From contig NZ_BAAAPC010000025.1 in assembly GCF_039530945.1 (NCBI RefSeq), positions 1-64,000 of the forward strand: a stretch of 64,000 nt of DNA. The letters run 5' to 3'. A program made the translations under genes and the position numbers. This DNA comes from Nocardiopsis_C rhodophaea (GTDB taxonomy: Bacteria; Actinomycetota; Actinomycetes; Streptosporangiales; Streptosporangiaceae). The notes under the pieces were generated by a model. That model saw only the letters and a program-made list of their open reading frames with translations. It was not told where the DNA came from and made no database searches. Shown one piece after another: positions 33,200 through 42,263 of the stretch (the first letter of the stretch is position 1; every line of letters begins with the position of its first letter).

Positions 33200-33661
33200 T
33201 CACCGGCTCCGCGCACCCCCGGATGCCCGCGCGGGACACGCGCTGATCTGCGCGTCCGCGGAGTCGGTGCCGGCGCCGCGCTCCGCCTCCAGCATTTCGT
33301 CGTAGATCCCGATCTTCTGGTCCAGGTAGCGAACCGTCCCCTCCAGCCGACGGATCTCTTCGGCCAGCCGCGCACGGTGATCGGCCAACAGGGCCCGGCG
33401 CCGCGCCGCCGTGCCGTCGCCTTCGCGGCGCAGCCGGGCGTAGAGCAGCATCTCCTGGATCGACATGTCGGTGTCGCGCAGCAGGAGGACGAAGCCCAGC
33501 CACTCCAGCTGCTCCTCGCCGTAGACCCGGTGCCCCGTCATTGACCTGGGGACGGGGTCGATTAGGCCGATGCGCTCGTAGTACCTGAGGGTGTCGGCGG
33601 AGAGTCCGGTGCGCTCGGCCACCTGGGAGATGGTCATGCCGCGGGGCGGGGAGACGCTCAT
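33200..33661 (-). CDS. MerR-family transcriptional regulator
   Basis: A 153-residue MerR regulator. The winged HTH is MTISQVAERTGLSADTLRYYERIGLIDPVPRSMTGHRVYGEEQLEWLGFVLLLRDTDMSIQEM, followed by the long dimerisation helix (RRRALLADHRARLAEEIRRLEGTVRYLDQKIGIYDEML) and a short low-complexity tail. No cysteine cluster typical of metal sensors follows the helix. Members next to aldo-keto reductase genes generally respond to electrophiles or oxidative stress. It diverges from such a gene, and a 20-bp palindrome lies between them. Confidence 0.92.
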   Translation of the reverse strand: MSVSPPRGMTISQVAERTGLSADTLRYYERIGLIDPVPRSMTGHRVYGEEQLEWLGFVLLLRDTDMSIQEMLLYARLRREGDGTAARRRALLADHRARLAEEIRRLEGTVRYLDQKIGIYDEMLEAERGAGTDSADAQISACPARASGGARSR

Positions 33662-33719
33662 GGTGGCGAATGTAGCGCTTTAGGGAACTGCTTCGCATTC
33701 CTCCTCATCGCGAGGTTTG

Positions 33720-33739
33720 CGTTGGAGCGCGCTCCAACG
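33720..33739. promoter_or_regulatory. 20-bp perfect palindrome, MerR operator
   Basis: CGTTGGAGCGCGCTCCAACG is identical to its reverse complement and lies centrally between the merR start (33661) and the aldo-keto reductase start (33807). TTGGAG would also serve as a -35 element, as in MerR-controlled promoters where the dyad sits between -35 and -10. The -10 element is not clear. Confidence 0.75.
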
Positions 33740-33806
33740 TCCAGGCTTTCCGTCTGGCGGGTCGCCCGACACCGCCGCCGTACACGGGAAGATTAAGGAC
33801 GAACGC

Positions 33807-34757
33807 ATGCGCACCACCACCCTGGGCGCCGACGGCCCGGGCGTCGGCGTCATCGGCCTCGGCTGCATGGGCATGACCTGGGCCTACGACCCGCAGAACC
33901 GAGACGACGACACGTCGGTCGCGGTCATCCACCGGGCGCTGGACATCGGCGTGAACCTGCTGGACACCTCCGACGTCTACGGCCCCTTCACCAACGAAGA
34001 GCTGGTCGGCCGCGCGCTCGCCGGGCGCCGGGACGAGGCGGTCCTGGCCACGAAGGTGGGCCTGTACATCGACGACAGCGGCACGATGCGCCGCAACGGG
34101 CGCCCTGAGCACATCCGCGCGGGCATCGACGCCAGCCTGCGGCGGCTCGGGACGGACCACGTCGACCTCTACCAGCTGCACCGGGTCGACCCGGAGGTGC
34201 CGATCGAGGAGAGCTGGGGCGCGATGGCCGAGGCCGTCGCGGCGGGCAAGGTCCGGGCCATCGGCCTGTCGGACGTGAGCGTGGTCGAGATCAAACGCGC
34301 CATGGCGGTCCACCCGGTGGCTAGCGTGCAGTCGGAGCTGTCGCTGTGGGACAAGGCCGCACTGTCGGAGGTCGTGCCGTTCTGCGCGGAGAACGGGATC
34401 GCGTTTCTCCCCTTCTCCCCGCTTGGGCGCGGCTTTCTCACCGGACGCTTCGGTTCGGTCGACGACCTGCCCGAGGACGACTGGCGGCGGGGCAACCCGC
34501 GCTTCCAGGATGAGGCGCTCGCCGCCAACCAGGTCATCACCGACCGGGTGAAGGCGATCGCCGAGCGGCGCGAGGTGCCCCCGGCCCAGATCGCGCTCGC
34601 CTGGCTGTGCGCGCAGGGCGACCACGTCATTCCCATCCCCGGAACCAAGACGCCGCGGTACCTGGAGTCCAACGCCGCCGCGGGGGATGTGCGGCTGTCG
34701 CCGGAAGAGCTGGCGGAGCTCGACGGCGTGCCGGAGGCGCGGGGGGAGCGCTACTGA
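33807..34757 (+). CDS. Aldo/keto reductase
   Basis: A 316-residue NADPH-dependent oxidoreductase of the AKR superfamily (YakC/IolS-like). Signatures are VIGLGCMGMTW, the catalytic region LDTSDVYGPFTNEELVGRAL with Asp and Tyr, ATKVGLY with the active-site Lys, VDLYQLHRVDPEVPIEESWGAM with the His, IGLSDVSVVEI, FCAENGIAFLPFSPLGRGFLTG and IPIPGTKTPRYLESNAAA for cofactor binding. The ATG at 33807 has AAGGA ahead. It is most likely controlled by the divergent MerR regulator through the palindrome and may detoxify aldehydes or ketones. Confidence 0.93.
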   Translation: MRTTTLGADGPGVGVIGLGCMGMTWAYDPQNRDDDTSVAVIHRALDIGVNLLDTSDVYGPFTNEELVGRALAGRRDEAVLATKVGLYIDDSGTMRRNGRPEHIRAGIDASLRRLGTDHVDLYQLHRVDPEVPIEESWGAMAEAVAAGKVRAIGLSDVSVVEIKRAMAVHPVASVQSELSLWDKAALSEVVPFCAENGIAFLPFSPLGRGFLTGRFGSVDDLPEDDWRRGNPRFQDEALAANQVITDRVKAIAERREVPPAQIALAWLCAQGDHVIPIPGTKTPRYLESNAAAGDVRLSPEELAELDGVPEARGERY

Positions 34758-34785
34758 TCCGTCCAGCGCGACGAGGCCAGCGTGT

Positions 34786-34825
34786 GCGCGGGGCCCGTGG
34801 AGCGGCCGCTCCACGGGCCCCGCGC
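34786..34825. terminator. 40-bp perfect palindrome after the aldo/keto reductase
   Basis: Each half is 20 bases and the two halves are exactly complementary, starting GCGCGGGGCCCGTGGAGCGG. It begins 29 bases after the stop and would form a very stable hairpin with a tiny loop. No T-run follows. Confidence 0.7.
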
Positions 34826-34918
34826 GTGTCATGCGTCACAGGCGGGGCCCTTGCGCGAGCGGGAGGGTCAGTTCAAACTAGTACATAATATTTTCTAACT
34901 AAAACAAAAGGTGCCCCC

Positions 34919-35590
34919 ATGAGCAGTACTCCCCCCGCCCGCTACGCCGTGACGCCCCGCACCACCCCGTCGCGCAACCGCGACCGAATGCGCTATGACC
35001 GCGAGACCGTGCACGCGATCCTCGACGCCGACTTCATCTGCCACCTCGCCTTCGTGTCGCCCGACGGCGCGCCCGTCGCCCTGCCCATGCTGTACGCCCG
35101 TGTCGGAGACAGCCTCTACCTGCACGGCTCCACGGGGAGCCGGCCGATGCGCGACGCAGCGGAGGGCCTGCGCGTCTGCGCCACCGTCACCCGCACCGAC
35201 GGTCTGGTCCTGGCCCGCTCCGGGGTGCACCACTCGATCAACTACCGATCGGTGGTGGCGCACGGGACCGCCTACCGCGTGACCGACCCCGGGGAGCACC
35301 GCACGGCCCTGGACGCCATCATCGACCACCTCATCCCCGAGCGCTCCGCCGATTGCCGCCCGGCCACCGCCAAGGAACTCGCCCAGACCGCGGTGCTCCG
35401 CCTGGATCTGGAGGAGGTCGCGGCCAAGGCCCGCACCGGCGGTGTCAGCGACGAGCCCGAGGACATCGACCTGCCCTATTGGGCCGGCGTCATCCCGATC
35501 ACCCGAACCCTGGGAACCCCGGTCCCCGACCCCGGCATGCCAACGGAGACTCCGGTCCCCGCCTACCTGCGGCGCCTGGTCCAGAGCTGA
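34919..35590 (+). CDS. Pyridoxamine 5'-phosphate oxidase family protein
   Basis: A 223-residue split-barrel protein of the NimA/PPOX-like group (putative FMN or F420 binding). Key stretches are TVHAILDADFICHLAFVSPDGAPVALPMLYARVGDSLYLHGSTGSRPMRDAAEGLRVCATVTRTDGLVLARSGVHHSINYRSVVAHGTAYRV, typical of this family. The start at 34919 follows an unusually AT-rich 50-base upstream stretch (34870-34918) and a modest AAAGG ribosome site. Promoter material such as CATAATAT lies there. It could act in stress defence or nitro-compound reduction; the cofactor cannot be told from the sequence. Confidence 0.88.
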   Translation: MSSTPPARYAVTPRTTPSRNRDRMRYDRETVHAILDADFICHLAFVSPDGAPVALPMLYARVGDSLYLHGSTGSRPMRDAAEGLRVCATVTRTDGLVLARSGVHHSINYRSVVAHGTAYRVTDPGEHRTALDAIIDHLIPERSADCRPATAKELAQTAVLRLDLEEVAAKARTGGVSDEPEDIDLPYWAGVIPITRTLGTPVPDPGMPTETPVPAYLRRLVQS

Positions 35591-35685
35591 CCCCGCGGAG
35601 GACCGCACCCGGCCACGCGGCCGATTCCCGCACGCTCCGGCCGGGGAGCGCGGTCATCCCCGGCCGGACTAATAGGCTCATCCGC

Positions 35686-36978
35686 GTGGCCCTCGAAACC
35701 GACGCGAACACCTGCAACTTCCCCGGATGCGACCGCCCTGTGCCGCGCAGCAGCTCCCCAGGGCGGCCTCCCGAGTACTGCGACCTGCCCGAACACACGC
35801 GATGGCGCGCCTGGCGCGAGCGCCAGCGCCGCCAGCAGGAAGCCGAGGAGCGGCAGCGCGCCGTCGAAGAGGCCCAACGCGCGGCCGGCGAGGACAGCGT
35901 CCGGCCCCACGGGGAAATTGCGCACCACGGCACGGGCCCGACCCCACCCCAGAACGGTGCCCCCTCCGCGCACCGCACCGGGACGGCACCGGTTCCTCCA
36001 GCCGACGCCGCCCCGGTCACCAGCGCCCGGCTCCGCGCCGACGATCTCCTCACCCGCTTCGCGGTCCAGGCCGAACAGCTTACGGCGACGCTCAGCGCCG
36101 CCACCGAGGCGTTCAGCACCATGACCGACCCGGCCAGCGCCGAAGCCCAGGTCGAGGCGGCCCGCCTGGACGCCGCCCGCCGTGTCGCCGAGGCCGACAC
36201 CGCTCGCCTGGAGGCGGAGAACCGCCGCCGCGCGGCAGAACAGGCCCGCGCCGCCGCCGAGGACGCCGCGGCGTCGGCGGCAGCCGCGACCGGTTCGGCC
36301 GAACGCATGGCCGACGAAGCCATCGCCCGCCGGGAGGCCGCCCACGCCGAACGGGACACGGCCCTGGAGCAGCGAGACGCGGCCCAGGCGGAGCGCGACG
36401 CCGCACTGGACCAGGCGCGGCAGGCAGCCGAAGAACTCCACTCCCAACGCGCCGCGTTCGAGGCCAGGCTCGCCGACGCCGAGCGCAAGCTCGCAGAGGA
36501 GCGCCGACACGCGGCCGAAGCCCTCGACCAGGAACGCCACCGGGCGGAGCAGGAACTCACCGCCCTCCGGGAACAGGCGGCAGACGAGGCCGACCAGCTC
36601 CGCCACGCCCTCGCCGAGGAGTCCGGCGCCAAGGACGAGGCCGTCGGCCGTGCCGAACGCGCCGAGGCCGACGCCCGGCGGGCCCACGCTCGCGCCGCCG
36701 AGCTGACCGCCGAACTCGACCGCACTCGCCAGGCCCACGAGGCCGACCGCGCCCGCTTCGCCCGCGAACTCGACGAACAACGCACCTCCGCGACCCGCAC
36801 TCTGACCGAGCTGAAGGAAACCGCCGCCGACCGCCTCGCGGCCATCGAAGAAAGCCGCGACCAGGCCCTCCACCGCGCCACACGCGCCGAAGCCCACCTC
36901 GACGACACCCTGGCCGAACTCAAACGCCTGCGCGACGGCGCCCAAACCGCGGCCGAGGGCACCCATACGGACCGCTGA
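35686..36978 (+). CDS. Coiled-coil protein with N-terminal Cys/His cluster
   Basis: A 430-residue protein of unknown function. The N-terminus holds a probable zinc site: Cys-x4-Cys (CNFPGC) and, after about 20 residues, Cys-x4-His (CDLPEH) before a basic RWRAWRERQRRQQ segment. From about residue 115 to the end it is almost wholly Ala/Glu/Arg-rich heptad sequence, so one long coiled coil. The layout resembles KfrA-like plasmid and chromosome structuring proteins, but similarity of coiled coils is not proof. The start GTG at 35686 sits 7 bases after TAGGCT, suggesting a leaderless transcript; the frame is open further upstream only because of the base composition. Confidence 0.7.
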   Translation: MALETDANTCNFPGCDRPVPRSSSPGRPPEYCDLPEHTRWRAWRERQRRQQEAEERQRAVEEAQRAAGEDSVRPHGEIAHHGTGPTPPQNGAPSAHRTGTAPVPPADAAPVTSARLRADDLLTRFAVQAEQLTATLSAATEAFSTMTDPASAEAQVEAARLDAARRVAEADTARLEAENRRRAAEQARAAAEDAAASAAAATGSAERMADEAIARREAAHAERDTALEQRDAAQAERDAALDQARQAAEELHSQRAAFEARLADAERKLAEERRHAAEALDQERHRAEQELTALREQAADEADQLRHALAEESGAKDEAVGRAERAEADARRAHARAAELTAELDRTRQAHEADRARFARELDEQRTSATRTLTELKETAADRLAAIEESRDQALHRATRAEAHLDDTLAELKRLRDGAQTAAEGTHTDR

Positions 36979-37142
36979 ACGGGGCCGGGCAGGTCGTCGC
37001 CGCTGGTGCGGGCCGGGGACGGCTGAGCTCTGCCTCGCGGTTCCGGTTCCCGCCATACCTCTCCGTAGCTCTCGGACCAGCCGCGGCCGCGGTGGTGAAG
37101 CGCCCGTAGGGCTGTCGCTGGCATGCGCGATGATCTCTGTCC

Positions 37143-38009
37143 ATGTCGTCATGGAAGACTCACCACACCGTCCTTGCTCATCGGTTCCTCTCACCAGAGG
37201 ACGCCGTGACGTGGACCGGCCTGCTGCGGCCCGCGGCTGGGCTGACCACCGAAGAGGCCTCCGGCCCCTGTGCCGGGCACCTTGGGGGCGAACCGGCGCT
37301 GCCCATCGGGACCGGATGGCCCGAGTGGCCAGGGCACGGACCGCTGACGTTCATCGCGTCGGTGGACTGCGCCGCGCTGCCCACCTCCGACCTCGACATC
37401 GACCTTCCGGCCGGTGGAACACTGCAGTTCTTCTATTTCGACGGCCAGTTCGACGATGACGAGGCCCTGGTCGAAGCGCGCGAATCCGGATCCCAGGCCG
37501 GCGCGCGGGTCATCTATGTCCCAGCGGGCGCCGAGGTCACCCAGCGGACGGCGCCCACGGGCATCGAGCCCTATCCGCGGGTGCCTCTGGCAGCGCGGAC
37601 CGTCGGCACGTTCCCCGACATCACTCACCCGGTCGCCCGCGCGGCGTTTCCCGCGGCGTTCTCCGAGAGCTGCGGACTGGCCCACCACGCCGTCGGCGCG
37701 GCCGATTTCCGGGAGGCGCTGTTTGCGGCCACGCCCCAGCACCGCGTCGGTGGTCACGCCGTCGCGATTCAGGGCTCCGTCGAGCGCGAAGTGGCACGGG
37801 GTGTTCTCGGCCGCGACACCCCCGGCTCCTTCTCCGACCCCGCCCTCCTGGCCGAGGCCGCGGAGTGGGTGCTGCTCGCCCAGATCGACTCCGACTGGAG
37901 CGCCGAGATGTGCTGGGGCGACATGGGCACCCTCTACTGGTTCGTCAAGCCCGCGGACCTCGCCGCACATCGGTTCGACCGGACCTGGTTCGGGTGGCAG
38001 TGCACTTGA
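37143..38009 (+). CDS. DUF1963 (YwqG-like) protein
   Basis: A 288-residue cytoplasmic protein of the DUF1963 family. Typical parts are GGEPALPIGTGWPEWPGHGPLTFIASVDCAALP, LQFFYFDGQFDDDEA, a central HRVGGHAVAIQG (the usual K-x-GG-P-x-x-x-Q region in variant form) and the family C-terminus WVLLAQIDSDWSAEMCWGDMGTLYWFVKPADLAAHRFDRTWFGWQCT. Its biochemical role is unknown in all organisms. It is followed by a FUSC membrane protein gene in the same direction after about 75 bases. Confidence 0.85.
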   Translation: MSSWKTHHTVLAHRFLSPEDAVTWTGLLRPAAGLTTEEASGPCAGHLGGEPALPIGTGWPEWPGHGPLTFIASVDCAALPTSDLDIDLPAGGTLQFFYFDGQFDDDEALVEARESGSQAGARVIYVPAGAEVTQRTAPTGIEPYPRVPLAARTVGTFPDITHPVARAAFPAAFSESCGLAHHAVGAADFREALFAATPQHRVGGHAVAIQGSVEREVARGVLGRDTPGSFSDPALLAEAAEWVLLAQIDSDWSAEMCWGDMGTLYWFVKPADLAAHRFDRTWFGWQCT

Positions 38010-38083
38010 CCCGGACAGGTGAGGACCAGGTGGACGCGTCGTGCAGGTTGGCCGGGGCGGGAGGAGATCACGATCCCTTTACC

Positions 38084-40204
38084 ATGGGGGACGTGGGCGA
38101 CCAGGGGGATTCCAGAGGCAGCGGCGACGATCCGACACCGAGTGAGCCGATCTGGAACCCACCGACACGGGTCCGGTCGAAGATCGCTGAGCGGCCGCGG
38201 CAGCGAGTCGATCTGTCGGCGATCTTCGGGCTTGCCTCGGGTGGGTGGGCATGGACCACCGCGATCCAGGCGACGATCGCCATGGCCGTTTCGTTCACTA
38301 TCGCGCTGGTCCTGATCGGTCCCCAGGTGGCGACGCTCGCAGCGCTGGGATCGATGACCGTCCTCTACGAGAAGAAGACCCCCTACAGCTACCGCGCTGT
38401 CGCGCTGGCCGTCGTGGGGCTCGGATTCGTCGCGAGTGTCGCGATCGGGTCGCTGGCCTCCTCCACGCTGTGGCTGGCGGCCATCGCCATCGGAGCGGTC
38501 GCGGGTATCGCGACCTGGTTGTGCCAGGCGCTGCGCGCCGAGAAGCCCGGCGCGATCTTCTTCGTCGTCGTCTGCGCGATCTCCACGATCGCTCCGGGCG
38601 GGCTGGCCGACGTGCCGGCGCACGCCGGGATCGCGGCCATCGGGGCGGCGGTGGGCTGGGTGGTGTCGATGGCGGGTGCGCCCGTGCGGAGCCGGCATCC
38701 GGAGAACCGGGCGGTCGCCGAGGCGTTTCGGCAGTTGGCCGAGCTGCTGCGGGCGATCGGGACACCCCGCCTGGACCACGTCCAACACGAGGCCTCGCTC
38801 GCGGTCGCCGAGGCGTGGCGGATCGTGCTGCTGGCGCAGACGCGCGGCTTCCGCGACACGCCCGCGGCGGCGCGGCTGCGGGCCCTGCTTCGCTGGGTGT
38901 CCGATATCCACCTCACCGCGACCGACGTGTCCCTGTCGCGGACCGAGCCGCTGCCCGAGGCCGCGGCCGACTTCGCCGACGGACTGGCCGACGCGGTGGG
39001 CAAACCGGAGCTCTGCCCGGACCCGGCCACGCTCGACGGGCTGCACAAGGGACTGCGCCCGCGCTCGCTGGAGGTGCGGCTCTACAACCGGTTGAGCCGG
39101 GCCGCGCAGGCCGCGCGGCGCCCGGAGCACGAGGACGAGGGCAAGGGCTTGGAGCTGTACGACACCCGCTCCCCCGCGCTGATGAACTCGCTGCGCTCTA
39201 GCCTGAGCCGCCATTCCCTGATCCGGCCGACCGCCCTGCGCATGGGCATCACCGTCGCCGCCGCCGGGCTCATCGGCCTCGCGCTCGGTTTCGAGCGCTT
39301 CTACTGGATCTCGATCACGGCGACGGCGGTCCTCCAGGGCGGCAACGTCGTCCTCACGGTGAACCGGTCGACGCAGCGCGCCCTGGGGACACTCATCGGC
39401 GTCGCCATCGCCACGGGGCTCCTGGCGATCGACCTGCCCCTGTTCGCTGTCATCGCCACGGCCGCGATGTTCCAGGGGCTCACGCAGCTCGTGGTCGGGC
39501 GGAACTACTTCTACGGCAGCGTGTTCCTCACCCCGATGGCCCTGCTGCTCGCCCACACGGCGGCCCCCTACCCGGTGGCCATGCTCGCCGGGACACGCAT
39601 CACCGACACCATCGTCGGCTCGGTGGTCGGCATGCTCGGCGCGCTGCTGCTGTGGCGCCGGGCGTCGGCGTCGCGGCTCCCGCAGACGATCATCGATGTT
39701 CTGGACCGGTCCCGCGCCGTGGTCGTGGCGGTGCTGGACCCCGAGGTCACGATCGGCCCCGAGCGCCGCTACCGGCTCCGCCGCGACCTGCGTGCCGCTC
39801 TGCTGAGCCTGCGCGGCGTGTACGACAGCGCCATCGGCGACGTGCCGCGCGCCAAGACCACCCGCCCTCTGTGGCCGGTGGTCGTCGCGACGCAGCGCAC
39901 CGGCTACCTGGCGTTGGCGGCGCTCGCGCTGGAGCGGCCGCCCGGGGCATCCCTCATCACACTGCAGAGGGTGGACCTGGCCTTCACCGAGCTGATGGCG
40001 GCGATGCGGGAGCGGCGCTCGCCGAGGTTGGGGGCACTGCCCCGGCTAACGGACTACCCGCGCATCAACATGGAGCTGCGCGCCCTGTCGTCGGCGATGC
40101 GCACGGCCGTGGCACAGGACCATCGCAGTGCGGAACTGGAGGCCGAGCGCCGGGCACAGCGCGAACAGCGCCGTGCCCGGGAGGAGATCGACGCCGACCT
40201 GTGA
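38084..40204 (+). CDS. FUSC-family membrane protein
   Basis: A 706-residue membrane protein of the fusaric-acid-resistance / aromatic acid exporter type. Two membrane blocks, about residues 45-180 (TTAIQATIAMAVSFTIALVLIGPQVATLAALGSMTVLYEKKTPYSYRAVALAVVGLGFVASVAIG) and about 385-530 (ALRMGITVAAAGLIGLALGFERFYWISITATAVLQGGNVVLTVNRSTQRALGTLIGVAIATGLLA), each carry a FUSC signature and are followed by cytoplasmic helical domains. Relatives export aromatic acids or toxins. The ATG at 38084 has a distant GGAGGAG; the in-frame GTG at 38093 is a possible alternative. The last 30 residues are highly charged. Confidence 0.88.
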   Translation: MGDVGDQGDSRGSGDDPTPSEPIWNPPTRVRSKIAERPRQRVDLSAIFGLASGGWAWTTAIQATIAMAVSFTIALVLIGPQVATLAALGSMTVLYEKKTPYSYRAVALAVVGLGFVASVAIGSLASSTLWLAAIAIGAVAGIATWLCQALRAEKPGAIFFVVVCAISTIAPGGLADVPAHAGIAAIGAAVGWVVSMAGAPVRSRHPENRAVAEAFRQLAELLRAIGTPRLDHVQHEASLAVAEAWRIVLLAQTRGFRDTPAAARLRALLRWVSDIHLTATDVSLSRTEPLPEAAADFADGLADAVGKPELCPDPATLDGLHKGLRPRSLEVRLYNRLSRAAQAARRPEHEDEGKGLELYDTRSPALMNSLRSSLSRHSLIRPTALRMGITVAAAGLIGLALGFERFYWISITATAVLQGGNVVLTVNRSTQRALGTLIGVAIATGLLAIDLPLFAVIATAAMFQGLTQLVVGRNYFYGSVFLTPMALLLAHTAAPYPVAMLAGTRITDTIVGSVVGMLGALLLWRRASASRLPQTIIDVLDRSRAVVVAVLDPEVTIGPERRYRLRRDLRAALLSLRGVYDSAIGDVPRAKTTRPLWPVVVATQRTGYLALAALALERPPGASLITLQRVDLAFTELMAAMRERRSPRLGALPRLTDYPRINMELRALSSAMRTAVAQDHRSAELEAERRAQREQRRAREEIDADL

Positions 40205-40303
40205 GGACGCGGTACCGCCCCGTGGTCAGACCTGCCTACACGGGTGCCGCCACGTCGTGGTTCTCGCATCGCTCCGGGCTCGCGGCCGACCAGGTCCAGA
40301 CAC

Positions 40304-40969
40304 TCAGGCGCCGACCATCGCGAAGGCCCGCACCGGGAAGGTCGCCAGGCCCCGCACCTTGACCGGGATCGCGAAGAAGGCGAAGCCCTCGGCGGGGAGC
40401 CGCCCCAGCTCGCACAGGTGCTCGACGACCGGGACCCCCGCGGCGAGGAGGGCGGAGTGCGCCGGGCGCGCACCGCCCGCGGCCTCGGAGGTGTCGTCGA
40501 TGTTGACCGAGTCGATGCCGACGAGCGCGGCCCCGGCCTCGACCAGTGCCCGCGCTCCGGCTTCGGAGAGGAAGGGGTGCTCGGGCAAACCGTAGGCCTC
40601 GGTGCGCCAGTGCCGGTCCCAACCGGTGCGGATGAGCACGGCCCGGCCCTCGACGTCCAGCCCTTTGAAGGCCTCGGGGCCGATCTCGCGCTCTTCGGGC
40701 TCCACGACCAGTCCGGGAAGGCCCGCGACCTTTTCCAAGTCGAGGTCGGCGAGGTCGGCGCCGTCGCGGTAGCGGTGCGCCGGTGTGTCCAGGTAGGTGC
40801 CGGTGTTGGCGACCATCGAGATGCGCCCGATCCGGAACTCCGTGCCCGGCGCGTACCTCTGCCGCGAGTCCTCGAAGGTCAGGTGGTCGTCGATCTCCGG
40901 CCCGGGAAGCCCCGGGTAGGTGGTCATCCCGGCGGTGATCTGGTGGCTGATGTCGACCAGCTGTGTCAC
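40304..40969 (-). CDS. Cyclase-family metal-dependent hydrolase (KynB-like)
   Basis: A 221-residue member of the cyclase/arylformamidase superfamily. It shows LVDISHQITAGMTTYPGLPGPEI, RISMVANTGTYLDTPAHRYRDGADL, GRAVLIRTGWDRHW, GIDSVNIDD and a C-terminal AIPVKVRGLATFPVRAFAM. The metal motif is a variant: where KynB-type enzymes have H-x-G-T-H-x-D-A-P, this protein has N-T-G-T-Y-x-D-T-P, a change shared by a recognised subgroup. Metal binding may therefore differ. It converges on the FUSC gene. The substrate is unknown, so a kynurenine role should not be assumed. Confidence 0.85.
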   Translation of the reverse strand: MTQLVDISHQITAGMTTYPGLPGPEIDDHLTFEDSRQRYAPGTEFRIGRISMVANTGTYLDTPAHRYRDGADLADLDLEKVAGLPGLVVEPEEREIGPEAFKGLDVEGRAVLIRTGWDRHWRTEAYGLPEHPFLSEAGARALVEAGAALVGIDSVNIDDTSEAAGGARPAHSALLAAGVPVVEHLCELGRLPAEGFAFFAIPVKVRGLATFPVRAFAMVGA

Positions 40970-41342
40970 TGCTGCGTCCTCTTTTCCCTGTGCCGTGTAC
41001 CCAGCGCTCCAGCCGTGGCTCCGCGAACCTCCGACTGCCCAGAGGTCTAGACCAGATTAGGGCAGGTGAGAGCTAGCTCACCACCCGTCCCACACGATTC
41101 ACCCGCTCCTCCCGACGACCGGCCCCGGAATCCCGACCGAAACTCCTGCCCTGAGGGGCTTCCCGCGCCTCTGGCTCCCCAACCCTCGCCCGCGGCCGCT
41201 CCGGTGACGCGTGATGGGGACGGACCGCGCCATCGGCCCCCAGACCGATACAGTGCACAGGCGGCACCGGCCCACCGCCGCCGCCGCACCCCCGGTTCGC
41301 CATTGCGGCGCCCCCCGTGCCGACCCCTGACCCGAACACACC

Positions 41343-42050
41343 ATGAAGGACACCGCAGTGTCGCTCTACGGGATCGCCAAAACGGTGATCGCCCCTGTCA
41401 CGCGCGCCATCTGGCCGATCCGCGTGGAGGGGGCCGAGCACGTCCCCGCGCACGGACCCGTGATCCTCGCGTCCAACCACCTGTCCAACCTCGACCCGCT
41501 CTTCATCGGGGTGGCCATGCGCCGCCCGGTCACCTTCATCGCCAAGCGGGAGCTGTTCGCCCAGGGCAACATCGCCCAGCGCGCCTTCGCCGGTGCGCTC
41601 CGCGCCATCGGACAGCTGTCGGTCGACCGCCGGCCCGGCCAGAGCTCGCAGGAGGCGATGGAGAACAGCCTGCGGGTGCTGGAAGGCGGCTGTGCGTTCG
41701 GGATCTTCCCGGAGGGCACCCGCTCCCCTGATGGCCGCCTTTACAAGGGGCAGACCGGTCTGGCCTGGCTCGCACTGCGGTCCGGGGTTCCGGTAATCCC
41801 CATCGCGCTAATCGGGACCGACCGCATCAAACCGCGGGGGCGCGGACTCCCGGCGTTCTTCCGCCGCGTCGCGGTGCGCTGCGGACCGCCCGTCGACCTG
41901 TCCGCCTGGGCCGAAGAGCACGGCAAGGCACGCTCCCGCCGGGCCGCGACGGACGCCATCATGGCCGCTATCCAGGAACTTTCCGGCCAAGAGACGGTGG
42001 CCAAGTACGCCAGCTCGGTCAAGGCCGAGCTGACGCGGCACGGCGGCTAG
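41343..42050 (+). CDS. plsC: 1-acyl-sn-glycerol-3-phosphate acyltransferase
   Basis: A 235-residue PlsC-type acyltransferase that adds the second acyl chain in phosphatidic acid synthesis. The catalytic motif H-x4-D is in SNHLSNLDPLFIG; the second block is FIAKRELFAQG and the phosphate-binding block is FGIFPEGTRSPDGRLYKGQTGLAWLALRSGVPVIPIALIGTD. A weak N-terminal hydrophobic stretch would hold it at the membrane. Several paralogues are usual in actinomycetes, so this may be a specialised one. The next gene, 213 bases away, is an orphan of unknown function. Confidence 0.9.
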   Translation: MKDTAVSLYGIAKTVIAPVTRAIWPIRVEGAEHVPAHGPVILASNHLSNLDPLFIGVAMRRPVTFIAKRELFAQGNIAQRAFAGALRAIGQLSVDRRPGQSSQEAMENSLRVLEGGCAFGIFPEGTRSPDGRLYKGQTGLAWLALRSGVPVIPIALIGTDRIKPRGRGLPAFFRRVAVRCGPPVDLSAWAEEHGKARSRRAATDAIMAAIQELSGQETVAKYASSVKAELTRHGG

Positions 42051-42263
42051 CGGGCCGGCCAGGCCGCGCCGCGCCCCTCCCGCGGCACTGCTCCGAGCCG
42101 ACGGCTCGGGGAGTTCCGCGATTCTCCGAACACCGGCCGTGATCGGGGTCTAGAGTCTCTCCAAGACCGGTCCCCTCACCCTGCCGGTCCTGCCCGATGA
42201 GGGCTGCCCTCCCCGGCGGCCCGCCACCGGGTGCGGACACCAGAGCGTGGAGGTGCAGGAGCA

